In this document: piece by piece, positions 1 to 11,672 of the stretch | Layout: each line of letters starts with the position of its first letter | Numbering within the stretch: the stretch's first letter is position 1 | NCBI GenBank assembly: GCA_029959195.1 | Contig: CP114120.1 | Coordinates: 1,860,001-1,924,000, forward strand | Source: Dictyophora rubrovolvata | Taxonomy: Eukaryota > Basidiomycota > Agaricomycetes > Phallales > Phallaceae | DNA length: 64,000 nt | Direction: 5' to 3' | Program-made: the position numbers and the translations under genes | The notes under the pieces: model-generated | Seen by the model: the letters and a program-made list of their open reading frames with translations, nothing else | Databases searched by the model: none | What the model was told of the DNA's origin: nothing

Positions 1-933
1 ATAGATCCAAGCGTTTGAAGCGGAGGAGTCTCTCAGCTCGTGACTCAATTAAATTAGAACGCTTAAGATTTGGGACAAGCAATAGGATGCCAATGGAAAT
101 TGTACCGGAAAGAATGGCTCCGAAGTAAAATGTCCAAGGCCATGACACAAATTCCACAAATAAAGCTCCGACGAACAGTCCAAAAACTAGGAGTAAAAGG
201 GAAGTTAAAGAAAAAGGCCAAATCACAAGTTGACAATATTACCCAATCCCAATCCGGCCATGCCACCAAAAACCGCGAGAGCTTTTGCTTGTGCCTGAGG
301 CTCAGGGAAAAGATGCACAATTAAATGCTGTGAAGAGGGAATAGTCAACGCAGCGCCTAGATCACGACCAGTAATTAACAGATTCGTTCAGAAAACCACA
401 GTATTTGGAATCAAATTACCGGCTCCCATCAATGCACGGAGTAAAATAATTGGAATTTCTTTCCGAATGAATCCTGCGACCAGAGTGAAGATGGTCAAGG
501 ACGTAGAGCCGAACAAAAACACCCATTCTGTAATAAGAAATGGTTCAAATTCGCCCGCTGAGGAAGAAGAAAACTCACTTGGATTATATAGATCGCTTAC
601 ACGACCAGACTGGAAACATTATTTTTTATAACGTTCATTTGTTTTGTTAAATAATTATGAATTGCGTACAATCAAAAGTAGAGCAGCAAATGTAAGCTGA
701 TAGGCACCAAAGAGCCATACACTTTCATTATCGGGAATGTGAATCTGCAAAGACAATACCGGGAGCGCAGTGAAAAGCGACGAGTTGTTGAATGTGTCCA
801 GAAAGAGAGCAGTGCATAGTATAATGAGAATGCTCAATTTGCGATATGGTGGCAAGGTGTTGAGCTCTGAAATTAAGGCTGTTTTCTCCGGCTTGCTGCT
901 TGGCGGAGGCGAGTGGTCTTCAGTAGCTATCAT
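1..933 (-). CDS. MFS transporter (DHA2/ATR1-like), copy A, truncated by window edge
   Basis: This is the N-terminal half of a major facilitator superfamily membrane transporter, probably a proton-driven exporter of small molecules at the plasma membrane; the substrate cannot be told. The start is the Met of MIATEDHS at 931-933, the counterpart of the start of copy B. The first exon carries transmembrane segment 1 (ILIILCTALFLDTFNNSS) and the start of segment 2. The next exon opens with the loop SGRVSDLYNPK, the usual G-R-x-x-D motif between TMS2 and TMS3. Introns fall where they do in copy B (about 604-665, 363-425 and 186-241). No break is seen in the visible part, but the rest lies left of the window. 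It is a tandem duplicate of the gene at 1695-3722. Family assignment is firm; the 14-TMS DHA2 subgroup is inferred from the complete neighbour. Confidence 0.85.
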
Positions 934-1288
934 CTTGAAAGGATGACTGAGGGTGAAGGAATGGCGGCGACATAAGACCACGGCCTTTAGTATTTATGAA
1001 ATGTTTTCAACGGCCCAAAATGAAGGTGGGCATAACTGGCCGGGCGAGTCTTAAAATAAGGCACACAGGTTCAACAGGGTTCACCCAAGGTTCACCGTAC
1101 TAATTATAGAATACCGAATCGACCTAGATTATCTAGATCCAAGGAGAGTCTGAACGCAAAACCCTCTGTTTAAAAAGATTACTTCAGTCAATTTCGAGTT
1201 ATTCATCAATCATTTCATTGGTACTCACCTGTGGATAGAATTCACGCAGACGCTCACCTGTCACATGTCACGGTGCGCAGTCTCAGAA
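1..1288. repeat. Tandem direct repeat, left copy
   Basis: Positions 1-1288 repeat 2793-3964 in the same orientation, covering exons, introns and part of the 5' flank of the two MFS genes. I counted 15 mismatches in the first 600 bases (about 97.5% identity, introns included) but about 32 in roughly 270 bases of the first coding exon (about 88%). The 5' flank aligns only in blocks, with extra sequence in this copy. The match ends at the shared block GTGCGCAGTCTCAGAA. Confidence 0.92.
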
Positions 1289-1694
1289 TCAACTCGGGAG
1301 TCGGAATCAACTTCAAATTTATCATAGCTGTTTAAATTCAAACACATTAGCGTCCATTAAAGGCGAAGCTCTTTTGAAAACTTCAAGCTCTTTTTTTCGA
1401 GTATAAAATGTGTGATTTTTGTCCGGCTCCGAATACCTCAGTGGCAACTCGGAGGAGTGAGTAAATACTACTAAGTGTTCGTAACATGCTGTATGGACAG
1501 CCTGAGTCTGTGTATTATTGACGGGGATAGTAATACTGGGAAGGATTGGATAAGACATGTATGTCAAAAGATCAAAATTCTGTAGCATTATACACAGTTG
1601 CCACAACAGAACATTTTGTATAAGTTTGATATTCAAAGTGAAACTAATAAATACTGTGCCTCCATGATACCGACAACATATGAAAAAGCATTGT
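934..1694. other. Intergenic: promoter of MFS copy A and 3' flank of MFS copy B
   Basis: No gene is seen here. The part next to 934 is the duplicated 5' flank of copy A, sharing the TCACATGTCAC and GTGCGCAGTCTCAGAA blocks with 3935-3964. The part from about 1290 to 1694 is 3' flank of copy B and has no counterpart elsewhere in the window. Confidence 0.6.
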
Positions 1695-3722
1695 TTAAAG
1701 CTGAACATCGGAATTTTGCGAATTGTCTTCACTTTCTGTTATTTCTTTAACTTCTTTAATAGGAGCCTTTACGGGTCCAGTCGAATCCGTCATGAAGATA
1801 GCGAAAGTGATTGCGAAAACAACGCTTATAGCCAATAAAAACCAGAGTCCCGCTTGTCTTCCGTTAAACCTGAAGGGACCACCATGATGAATTTCTACGC
1901 TTGTTTGAATCGAAGTTACAATTGCAAGGCCAGCTGCTGCTCCTGTTTGCCCTGCTGCAATTAGAAGCGCAGAAGCAACGCCTGATATTTCGGGTGGGGT
2001 ATTGGCGAGAAGAACAATGCTGGAAAATTGGTTTTATATCGTTGAAAACTTGAATAGAATTAGGAACGAGGAAACTTCACTTACTTAATCGTTGAGTATA
2101 TTGTAGCTGCTCCAATAGTTCCTATTAGAAATCCAGGGAAACCAAATCGCCAATAATGATCCGGGGACTTGTCAAATGGAAGTAGAATGTTGGCAGTGAT
2201 CAGAAGGATGAAACCCGCTAATATGGTCCATTTTGCCGGAATTCTTCCTTGTAGCTCAGCTGTCAAAGGGACTACTGGCAAAACCCCCACCGCTACTGGA
2301 AGGCTTTACAGCGACGCGCATACAAGACGGGGAAAAAAGGTAAGCAGTGAATAGCGAGACATAATGATGGTGAACTTACAAGTGAATTGCAACTTTAATC
2401 GGAGACCAGCCATCGGCAATTTGCCAGAACCAGGAGAAGAGGGGATAAATGGAGCCCCACCACATGAAAGGTATGGTATTTGTGGCAATAAGAATGCCCA
2501 CGTTTTCGTACTTCCACAATTTGGGGGGTCTATCACAATATTAATAAATCGTTTTCTCACTCGGCTACATGACTCACAGTGCAGCGAGGTGTTCCGGTAT
2601 ATAAGCTATATAAAAAAGCCCGCAGTAAGGAGAACCGAGAGGACGAGAGAGGCAATAACTTGCGCCGAACCCCAACCAGTACTTGAGCCCGACGTAACAG
2701 CAAATATGAAGAGGATGAGGCTCGCTAAAATGAAAAGTATGAGAAAAAATATCATCTGATTTTGAAAGTTACCTGTCATAATCGACACTCCAAATAGATC
2801 CAAGCGTTTGAAGCGGAGGAGTCTCTCAGCTCGTGACTCAATTAAATTAGAACGCTTAAGATTTGGGACAAGCAATAGGATGCCAATGGAAATTGTACCG
2901 GAAAAAATGGCTCCGAAGTAAAACGCCCAAGGCCATGACACAAATTCCACAAATAAAGCTCCGACGAACAGTCCAAAAACTAGGAGTAAAAGGGAAGTTA
3001 AAGAAAAAGGCCAAATCACAAGTTGACAATATTACCCAATCCCAATCCGGCCATGCCACCAAAAACCGCGAGAGCTTTTGCTTGTGCCTGAGGCTCGGGG
3101 AAGAGATGCACAATTAAATGCTGTGAAGAGGGAATAGTCAGCGCGGCACCTAGTTCATGACCAGTAATAAACAGATTCGTTCAGAAAACCACAGTATTTG
3201 GAATCAAATTACCGGCTCCCATCAATGCACGGAGTAAAATAATTGGAATTTCTTTCCGAATGAATCCTGCGATCAGGGCGAAGATGGTCAAGGACGTAGA
3301 GCCGAACAAAAACACCCATTCTGTAATAAGAAATGGTTCAAATTCGCCCGCTGAGGAAGAAGAAAACTCACTTGGATTATAGAGATCGCTTACACGACCA
3401 GACTGGAAACATATTTTTTTTAAATAACGTTCATTTGTTTAATAATGGATTGGCATACAATCAAAAGCAGAGAAGCAAATGTAAGTTGATAGGCACCAAA
3501 GAACCATACACTTTGATTATCGGGGATGTTAATCTGCAGAGACAACACTGGGAGCGCAGTGAAAAGCGAAGAGCTGTTGAACGTGTCCAGAAAGAGAGCA
3601 GTGCATAGCATAATGAGAATAATCACTTTACGAAATGGTCGTAAAGTGTTGAGCTCTGAGATCAAGGCTATTTTTTCCAGCTTGTTGCTCGGCGAAGGCG
3701 AGTGATCTCCAGTAGCTATCAT
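1695..3722 (-). CDS. MFS transporter (DHA2/ATR1-like), copy B, with probable frameshift
   Basis: A tandem paralogue of copy A, seen over its whole length: about 520 residues with roughly 14 membrane segments, which fits the DHA2 drug:H+ antiporter branch (ATR1-like). The start is MIATGDHS at 3720-3722 and the tail ends NSDVQL. Order of recognisable parts: TMS1 (IMLCTALFLDTFNSSS), SGRVSDLYNPK loop, GGMAGLGLGLV segment, cytosolic linker ESRAERLLRFKRLDL, GSSTGWGSAQV loop, IPEHLAALPPKLW, TIPFMWWGSIYPLFSWFWQ, then NTPPEISGVASALLIAAGQT, typical of late DHA2 helices. Splicing explains every join except one. Around 2596-2620 the frame ending in TAGFFI meets an in-frame TAG, and the family sequence YIPEHLAAL resumes one base out of frame. 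No GT-AG intron repairs it, so this is either a young pseudogene lesion or a sequence error. Substrate unknown. Confidence 0.85.
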
Positions 3723-3964
3723 CTTGAAAAGATGGTTGAGGGAATGGCGCCGCCATAAGACCACTGCCTTTAAGTACTTATGCATTGTTTTCAACGGGCA
3801 TGTCTGACCGGACACACAGGCTCAACAGGGTTCATCGTTGCTGTGGATAGAATTCCGAATCCTGAATTTCAAAACATGAATTACCGTAAGGAGCTCGAAT
3901 CACGCGGAAGTTTAACTCCGTGAGGCATGAAAGCGGTCACATGTCACAGTGCGCAGTCTCAGAA
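2793..3964. repeat. Tandem direct repeat, right copy
   Basis: The partner of 1-1288. It covers the 5' two-fifths of MFS copy B and its upstream flank. The right end of the repeat falls 28 bp before the stop codon of the neighbouring APC permease (3992), so the copied unit reaches almost to the next gene. Confidence 0.92.
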
Positions 3965-3991
3965 CCATAGCTTTTTAAACCTAGGCTTATT

Positions 3992-6502
3992 TTATTCATC
4001 ACGAGTCGTTACATCTAATATTTTCTCAGATATACTTCCTTCCATGGTGTTTTTCGTATTCTCGTCACGGCTCGGACTATCATCCGACTCTGTGTCTTTG
4101 TTCGCTGGCTCGACTGTCCTCATTGGCCCAGTAAACCAGTGTACTCCTCCATACACTGGGAAGTAATACCAGCCAAGACTTCCTATCAAAGCACCTCCAG
4201 CGACGACAACCGCTGAAATAGATGTTGAATTAAGCCAGGAAAAGAAAAGCTTTTGAGCTCCTTACCGTAATTCATGTTTTGGATATCAGGATTAGGTGAT
4301 GCTGGGAAGAAGAATAGTATGTTGATGAAACACATGAATGAGATGGCAATGACTGTGATCGATAGGGACTGATTTAAAATTCAGATAGGTGCTAAGATTT
4401 GAGAATGGAAAAACGACTCACCCATCTTCCTAAAGAGAAGGGCCCAGGCACGAAGGTATCCCGAGAAAAAATGTGGCGAACGGCAATTGGGATGGAATAC
4501 TAACAAATAAAAAATAAAAAATGAAAGAAGAATGGATGATTAGACTTACAGCAATATTATTTCCTACAGCCGATAACTGAAAGTACATGTTAGAGAAAGT
4601 GCCTCGACGAATACGAAAGCGTACCGAGAACAATGCATTAGTCGCGGAAGGCCCCGCGAATGCTAACAATCCCAAGATGGATGACAAGAACGCAACGAAC
4701 CAGACAGCTATATTTACAAATTATTGGAATATTTTTGAGTATAGCTCAAGAAAACTCACTGTTAACTGGGGTTTTAGTGAAACCATTTATGCGGTACAAG
4801 TATCTTGAGAACGGCAAAGCTCCATCTCGCGAAAAGGCAAATGTTTGGCGCGACGCAGCAAGAAGCTGAGTGAACTATCAAGTCGAGCAAACACCGTATC
4901 AGACAAAAATTTACCATGCTACTACCCATCATGTATTGAACCGAAGCGATGAAGGACCATAGGGCAAGTGCTCCCTTCGAACCAAGGCTGTTGAAAATAA
5001 TCTAGCCAAATTACAGCGTCAATGAAATGTAAATCAGTCCAGAACGAGTTGGTATTTTCACGTACTGTCGCCATCGGTTGGCCGATGGGATTGTTGACTA
5101 TGGATTCCAGATCCTTACCGGCATAGAATGCAAGTACGATATTGATAATGGTACCCAATAAACCGCTAATACCAATGGCGCCGACTATGGCCCATGGGAC
5201 CGCCGTCGCAGCATTCGTTCTGTGACATTATCTCAAAAATTTGACTAACGATTAAGTATGGGGTACAAACGCTTCTTCGCTAATATGAACGGAGGAATCG
5301 AAAGCACCTGTTGGTGAGGTGATGAGAGAATAAAAATATTACATGGAATTTAAAATTTACCGATCGTCCACGTTGGGGCTAGCCAGCTAAGGAAAAATGC
5401 GAAACCACTGGGGTAACCACTGACTATTGATGTAAAGGGGAAAATGCTGAGTTTTCTAAAAAAGAAAATGTGAACCAGCATGCTCACGATTCGTAAAATT
5501 TCCCAAAGCGAAAGAGGCATCATTTTTGAAAGATTTAGGTGTTAATATAGGCAAAACGATGATTATTGCCAAGCAAAGTCTATCAAAAGGATTTGAGAAG
5601 AAGATAGAAACCTTCTGAAAAACTATCGATTGCATACGCAACATTCAATATCACATATACCGCTTGCAAACGTGCCAAAACTCGAGTACCAAGGGAGCAG
5701 ACGATGCCATGTGTCACGAGAATACAAAGGTATACCAAGCTAAGTCGAAGTAATCAAATTTAAATTCAGACGTGAACAATTCGACATACTATGTTTGGCC
5801 AGAAGTTGGAACGAAGCTCTGATCTTTTGATCCAATCGTCGCTGCAGCCATTACCTACCGGAAGTCAGAAGAAATATGTCAATATGCTGAACAGGGAATT
5901 ATTTACTCACTTGTACAGCACACCCCCAATCAATACTGGCGACGGCAGACATACTACCCAAGGTATTTGCGTAACCAACGATCCAGCATAGCAAAGTGCG
6001 GGTGTAAGGACTGGAATATTTGCTAGCGAGGGTGAAAGGTCATTAGGAATTATGACGAGAGGGTCAGTTGACATACTATGTCCAAAAATATAAGCCCCCG
6101 GATGTAGGAGCAGCGCTACCAAGTTCAGCCATAGATAACCCGATCGTCAAGATGAATAAACTCGTGATAAGCCATCCCCAGACCTAATAAAATCAGAGGG
6201 TAATACAATCCGTTCCTATGGGTAGAAAAACATACCATGCCAACGGGGCCTCCATTTGGCACCGCAAAGAATAGGACCGACGCAATCGAGGGAAGCAAAC
6301 CGATGATGGAGAAAGCAATACCTATTGGAGCAATGAATGAGTTCCCTGAAGAGTTTGGAAGGGAGATTTACGAACCAAAGACTTCAAATGCTGTAAACTC
6401 TCTTTTGAATTCTTGTTTATAGCCGAGCGTTTGCAGAAGTTCTGCGTCCGCGAGGTGTACCTCGTTGCGATTTCCAGTCGTGCGATTTTTGTCTGACGAC
6501 AT
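3992..6502 (-). CDS. APC-family amino acid permease (GABA/choline-type, UGA4/HNM1-like)
   Basis: A plasma-membrane amino acid/polyamine/choline permease of roughly 550 residues and 12 membrane segments, split by about a dozen introns. The start MSSDKNRTTG lies at 6500-6502. The N-terminal tail leads to QEFKREFTAFEVFGIAFSII and then the family motif around NGGPVAMVWGW and GLYFW. A central exon carries the signature AFDSSVHISEEATNAATAVP, typical of fungal UGA4, HNM1 and related GABA/choline carriers. The C-tail (DVTTRDE) is charged and cytosolic. The family is clear; GABA, choline and other amino acids are all possible substrates. It is divergent with the kinase at 7497, sharing a 1 kb gap that holds one GATAAG at 6683-6688, which would fit nitrogen control by an AreA-type GATA factor but is weak evidence by itself. 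Confidence 0.9.
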
Positions 6503-7496
6503 AGTGAATACGACAGGGTCCGGCAGACTTGAAGCTTGGGGTACTTAGTGGTGGCAAGGCGGAAGAGAAGGGCTAGACTCCTTTAAATAAACGATACCAA
6601 CGTCGTTAAGTAATTTCGTTATCTTGGGAAATCTCAGTATCCACCAGGCTGAAATTCTATTGGGGCAAAAGGGACACACAAAGATAAGAAACAGGATACC
6701 GTATGATATTTTGGTTTCTCGGATCCCTACACGTGACGCGATCGTTTCGGGTTTGGTCAATTGAAACTGAGGGTATCAAAATATCAATATGGCTGAGAAA
6801 ATAGCCCCTTGAGGTCTTAACGAAGGAGCGGGATTCGACGGGATATATATTTGAATGAACTCGCCGGAGGGCGGATATCTCCGCTGGCAGGTGAGCATTA
6901 TGAGAAAGGAAGCATGAATCCTCCAAGCCAAGCACAGTTCCACTTGGAGAATTGCAGTAATATTATATCTCAGTTACTTGCTGATACCAATCGACGTCAT
7001 GAGCGACCAAGGCTAGTGATTTGACCAAACGTCCAGAGCAGGACTCAAGTATGAATAACAACTCAATTTTGAATTCGACGCTCGAGCCTTGTCTTTGCGA
7101 AATCGGCCGATGTGTAGATGTTTTCCCAGTGAACCAGTGAATTTCATTCCCGAAGTAGGAGTGTCTGGTTTCGTCATCGAGTTTGGACCGCAAGTCCGAA
7201 ACTAAGTAGACACATCAAAAACATGTGGAGCCACCGGTTCAGTGAATTTGCAAGAGGAAAATTAAAAGCCAAAGCCAAAAGCTAAAGCTGGAAGCGTGAC
7301 ACCACAAGAGCCCAGAGCGCGTCCACAAGGCCACATTTGTCAGCTTCCCACGAGTACGCGAAACCGGATGTAAACAAGACGAGCGTGACGGTGACCGAGT
7401 ATAACTGCAAACAATTTTTGCCCCGTCTTGGTCCAAGCGAGCACCCGTGTGTATGTCAGCGCTTTCCCTTTCTTCACTCCCCTCGCTCTTCCATCC
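6503..7496. promoter_or_regulatory. Divergent promoter region, permease / kinase
   Basis: A 1 kb gap between two divergent genes with no credible ORF. Seen: one GATAAG at 6683-6688 about 180 bp upstream of the permease start; a short direct reiteration of AAAGC-type units at about 7262-7292; and a pyrimidine-rich leader (about 7460-7496) ending directly at the kinase ATG, typical of basidiomycete 5' leaders. Confidence 0.4.
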
Positions 7497-10400
7497 ATGG
7501 CACTAATCCCCCCGCCAACCGAGGCAGCAGACATCTTCTCATTATCCGACCTAGCTTTGAGCGAGCGTTACCAGTTTATCGAAGAGGTTGAATAATTCCC
7601 CACTCATATGCCTGCATTACAGATCAACTGATTTATATAGATTGGATTCGGTAATTGGGGCAGCGTCTGGCTCTGTCGTCCCAAGCAAGGCAACACCGAT
7701 TCAGAAGCAGACACTCCCGGTCACAGCAAGGTTGCCGTGAAACTTGTACATCGAAGTAAAACGCCAACAACAGCCGCCAGAGTCCGATCGCTGTAAGTGC
7801 TATGTGTGAACTTTATCTAATTTGATAACTGATAAACGCGTTTAAATTGTTCACCGTAGATGGAACGAGATGAAGGTGGTTTCGATCTCGCATAACATCT
7901 CAGCGAGGCTACTCAGCTAAACTCGCTATTCTGTAGATTGTTCGGGCATTCAAGAACGATCCCCATCCATCTATCATCCCATTTCACAACTTCATTATCA
8001 CGCCCAGCTATGCCCTCATAACGATGTAGATATAATCTACTCCACCTATTTCCCCCACTGACTCGCCCTAGGACTTATTTACCCACCCTTGTACCAGTAG
8101 AAGTTCCAGAGTCACGCGCCAAACCATGGTTTTTATCTCTCATTTCGGCAGTCGCGTTCCTACACGCCCGCGGTGTTGTACACAATGACATCAAGTGCGT
8201 TTTACGTGTTTCACGTCCCTTTTCGCGCTCTCAATCTATCATTTACTGCAGACCAGCAAATATCCTCCTCACAGCTACAGATCCTCCCGTCCCAGTACTC
8301 GTAGATTTCGGTTTTGCTGAGAAATATGATTCGCGCTCATCCAAGGCATTCTTGTCCAATCTAGCATATGGCACTCCAGAAGTGTGTATATATGCATCGA
8401 CGACGGTTGGACTATACTAACCAATCATCGTGTTTTTAGTATTTATCACCGGAAAGGGCCCGTGGTCTCCCTCACGATACGCGTAAAAGCGACGTTTGGA
8501 GTCTCGGCGTTACCCTCTTTGAAATCCTGAGGGGGCGGACCCCGTTTGAGCACGCAGAACCTGATGGGAAGACCGAAACGTTCAGTACGAAAGCAGTAGG
8601 TCACTTTCCCACTCCTTCCCACGTGTCGTGTCGTCCCATGATGCATTAATTTAGGAATTGGAGAAGTACTGGGCACGTACGGTTAAAGGTAAATGGGTTG
8701 GTAAATGGTCTATGAGCAAAGGTACGCTGTTTTTTTTATTTGATTTTTAATGTCGTTGTCTTACATGTTACTTCACATTAATTACAAAGGACTCGAGAGA
8801 CTTTTGCGCAAGATGATCTTACCTAATGCTGACCTTCGGATAACTGCCCCCGTGGCTTTGAATGATCCATACTTCGATCCTGACAAACCAGAGACCCCTC
8901 GTAAGTATCATTTTTCTTTGTGCACTTTGCATACATGGGGTGAAATCAATTTTGATAGAAAAACCCCCTTCTCGTCTCCCATTATCACCCCGCAATACCT
9001 CAGAAGTAGAAGCCTCTCGGCTCATTGAAGTTGCTTCCGAGAGGAGTGGGTTGTCTCCTCCGCCAAGTTTACTCAAGACAGTTTCGGTTCATAACCGCTA
9101 TACACCCGCTGTGAAATTTAGGAAGGGTAACAATGTCAACAACAATAATAACAAAGAGAATGCAGAGCTTGTTTCCGACCGGAGGAAGCAGCCCCATGGC
9201 CATCAGCGCACACAAAGTGCCAAAGTGATTTCGCCAAGTAAGGCGGCGCAAACAGACGTCTCCCTTCCAAGGAGTATGTTATACTTCTTATGTCCATATG
9301 TGTAATAGTGTGGAATGATGCGCTTTTTTCATTACTTTCACAGATGCGGCAAAGAAAGTTGCGAGTTTCACTACTGAAACGGGGAATATTAGTTTAACCT
9401 CTCTATCACAATCAAGCGTACGCCCTGATGTCAGAAGCGTTCTGAGTGTGACAGTCGCCAAAGGCGACACGAATCTAACCACTTCTCCCAACACGAGTCA
9501 CCGCGCTTCAATCATCACATCTAGCTCATTCACATCCAAGGAAAACCATAATGTCAGTGGGATTTCACGAACTGGAACCGGGCGGCGCGTTCCCACTCGG
9601 AAACCCATGCCTGCAGCATTTTCTGCCATCCATAAAGCCAAAAGCATAGATGTCGACCGACCAAAGCGAGACGACCCAAGTGACATATCTAACAGCAAAA
9701 CGCGCGTCCTTGTCGACTTGACCAAAGTCATCTCTAACGGAGTCAACGAGTCGCAATTTCTAGATGTCCCGCAGCTCCCAAGTGTGAAGATCAATGGTCA
9801 TTTAGGACCTGTTGTGGAAGGTTCGATTGTTTTTGTTTTGTTTCGTGGTCGTGTTGATAGATCTGATCTTGTAAACGTGATAATGCTTAGTTGACCCGCC
9901 TCCAGGACTAGGTGCCAACGCTGGCGATCCACCTAAGATCATCCCCGGTTTTTCCGCGATCAGAAAAGGCATTAAAGGGTCTTTTGGTGATTGAACTTTT
10001 GTTTAGCCTCTCCATTGTATGACGACTTTTCGGCTGATTGAGATAATGTAGACAAAGGTGTACGCCTATACAAAAATTCCACTATCAATAACCATAAGAA
10101 CAACAGATCAGCGAGTGGTCTGTCTGTTGTCGCTCCTGAACTTAGTCGTGACAACGATAGCAGCTTCATGCATTCGAACGAGGGTTCGAAAGAGTCCTGG
10201 GAGAACGACTCTGCTATTCGCAATGGTTAGATAAATGCCTTGACTTTGTTTTTGACCTGGCCCCCCCAAGCTAATCTATAACTATCCCTTTAGTCAAAAG
10301 TTCATTGCCCACTGTTCGTCATGCAATTCGGAACGAACAGCTGGCTGCCGACAACCGCCTGGATCGTATGACCATTTGGATCCGAAATGTTGAGAGGGTG

Positions 10401-11288
10401 GTTGAGGATGCTCGAGCCAGCTTTGCAGCGGGAAGCATGACCCCGTTACCTCCTCTGCCACCTCATACTTTCCAGGGAAATCGACGGGCCGAGTCTGATG
10501 AATTACTGTCGAATAAAATGTCGACGGAAAACAAGAGTGATTCGCAGACACATCGGCCCCGTCGACGTACAGTTGGCTCACCACCTTCTGAAATGCCCAC
10601 GGGGAAACAGTCGGACGTCAAGGAGAAAGAGTCTTGGGACCCGACTAATCCATACAGTCTCTCTCGACCAATAACACCTCTTATTAATCTCCAACTGGAC
10701 GCTAACCAAGGTTTGTCAAAAAAGATGGTGGTGCTTCTTGTATTTCTTTCTCATAGTGGGATTTTTCTAGAGCCGCTAGTCCGGAGCCCAACTCGTCCTC
10801 CAACCCGTCTATCAGCCATAATCGATCCTAATGCATTCTTTATCCCAAAGGCTGATGAAGAGCCAGAACCAAGTTTCACCCCTTCGGAGCGTCTTCGTGC
10901 AGTTCTGACTCCCGTGGATCCTAATATTCCTCCAACGGTTCAGAAACTCAACTCTCCAGTCGAAGCGGATTATGATCAAATTCTGATGGCTACCCACAGC
11001 GTAAGACGTGTTGGGAAGGGATATGAATCTAATATCGTCACGTCCAACATTGTTAGCCCCGAGCCTTTTAAACGCAATCCCAATCTTTTCCATTCAACCA
11101 GACGAGGCGTGGTTGTACCTCCGGAAACCCCTCGCAAAGTTGCTTCCGTGAACGAATTAGGAGCCCTGAGCGCATCACACGCTCGTCCAAATCGACGGGA
11201 TGAAGGAAACACTTTCTCTTTCATGCGCCGTGCGCTGAAGGTAATAACTGGTGGAACGGTCTCTAGAAGGCTGTCCAGAGTTATGTAA
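7497..11288 (+). CDS. Serine/threonine protein kinase with long disordered C-terminal tail
   Basis: A protein kinase of somewhat under 1,000 residues. The start is the ATG at 7497, right after a CT-rich leader. The kinase domain occupies roughly residues 20-340: glycine loop IGFGNWGSVW, VAIK-type lysine in KVAVKLVHRSK, catalytic loop VVHNDIKPANILL, VDFGFAEKY, activation segment end GTPEYLSPERA and DVWSLGVTLFEIL. The HRD arginine is replaced by Asn (HND), while the catalytic Asp, Lys and Asn are kept, so it should be active. The downstream 600 or so residues are low-complexity Ser/Thr/Pro/Asn-rich, with one helical stretch (RMTIWIRNVERVVEDA) and an Arg-rich end (RRLSRVM). Exons are short; the last coding stretch probably contains one more in-frame intron near 10712-10774. 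I cannot assign it to a named yeast kinase. Substrates unknown. Confidence 0.88.
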
Positions 11289-11672
11289 CTCAACGAATTC
11301 AAGTTGAACGTCAATTTTTTTTGAACACGCTATCGACACGCTTTGCTATGTTTTGTGATTTTTTGTAACGATTTCTGCCAAGATGCTCATTAACGAACCT
11401 TTTGACGGTATTCACTATTACGCTTTCGTCGCTGATGTTTTTACATTCTTATGTGTTGGATGATTAGGACTATTTAAGTAGCTTTTTAACGTTATAACGA
11501 GCTGTATGTTTTGGATGAATGAATGATAGTAGAAAAACGACCTTGGCCGTTTTTATGACTTTTGATTCTACAATGCTATTACTCAATGATACAAAACGAT
11601 TATATATATATATACGACATCAATTGGGTAGGGGTAAAAAAGAAAGAAAAATTCAAATAAATATCGAATGCA
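11289..11672. other. Convergent intergenic region (3' ends of kinase and TPR)
   Basis: A convergent 3'-3' gap of 384 bp. It is AT-rich and holds a TA dinucleotide run at about 11601-11614. No gene, RNA or strong hairpin is visible; it presumably holds both 3' UTRs and polyadenylation signals. Confidence 0.5.

Noticed and set aside
70-324. Plus-strand ORF of 84 codons, repeated at 2863-3117
   Set aside because: It is antisense to the MFS exons and recurs only because the gene is duplicated; it has no start context or family resemblance.
2364-2759. Plus-strand ORF of 131 codons
   Set aside because: Antisense to exons and introns of MFS copy B; composition fits a shadow ORF.
11601-11614. TA dinucleotide run
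   Set aside because: Short simple sequence in a 3'-3' gap; no sign of function beyond AT-rich 3' flank.
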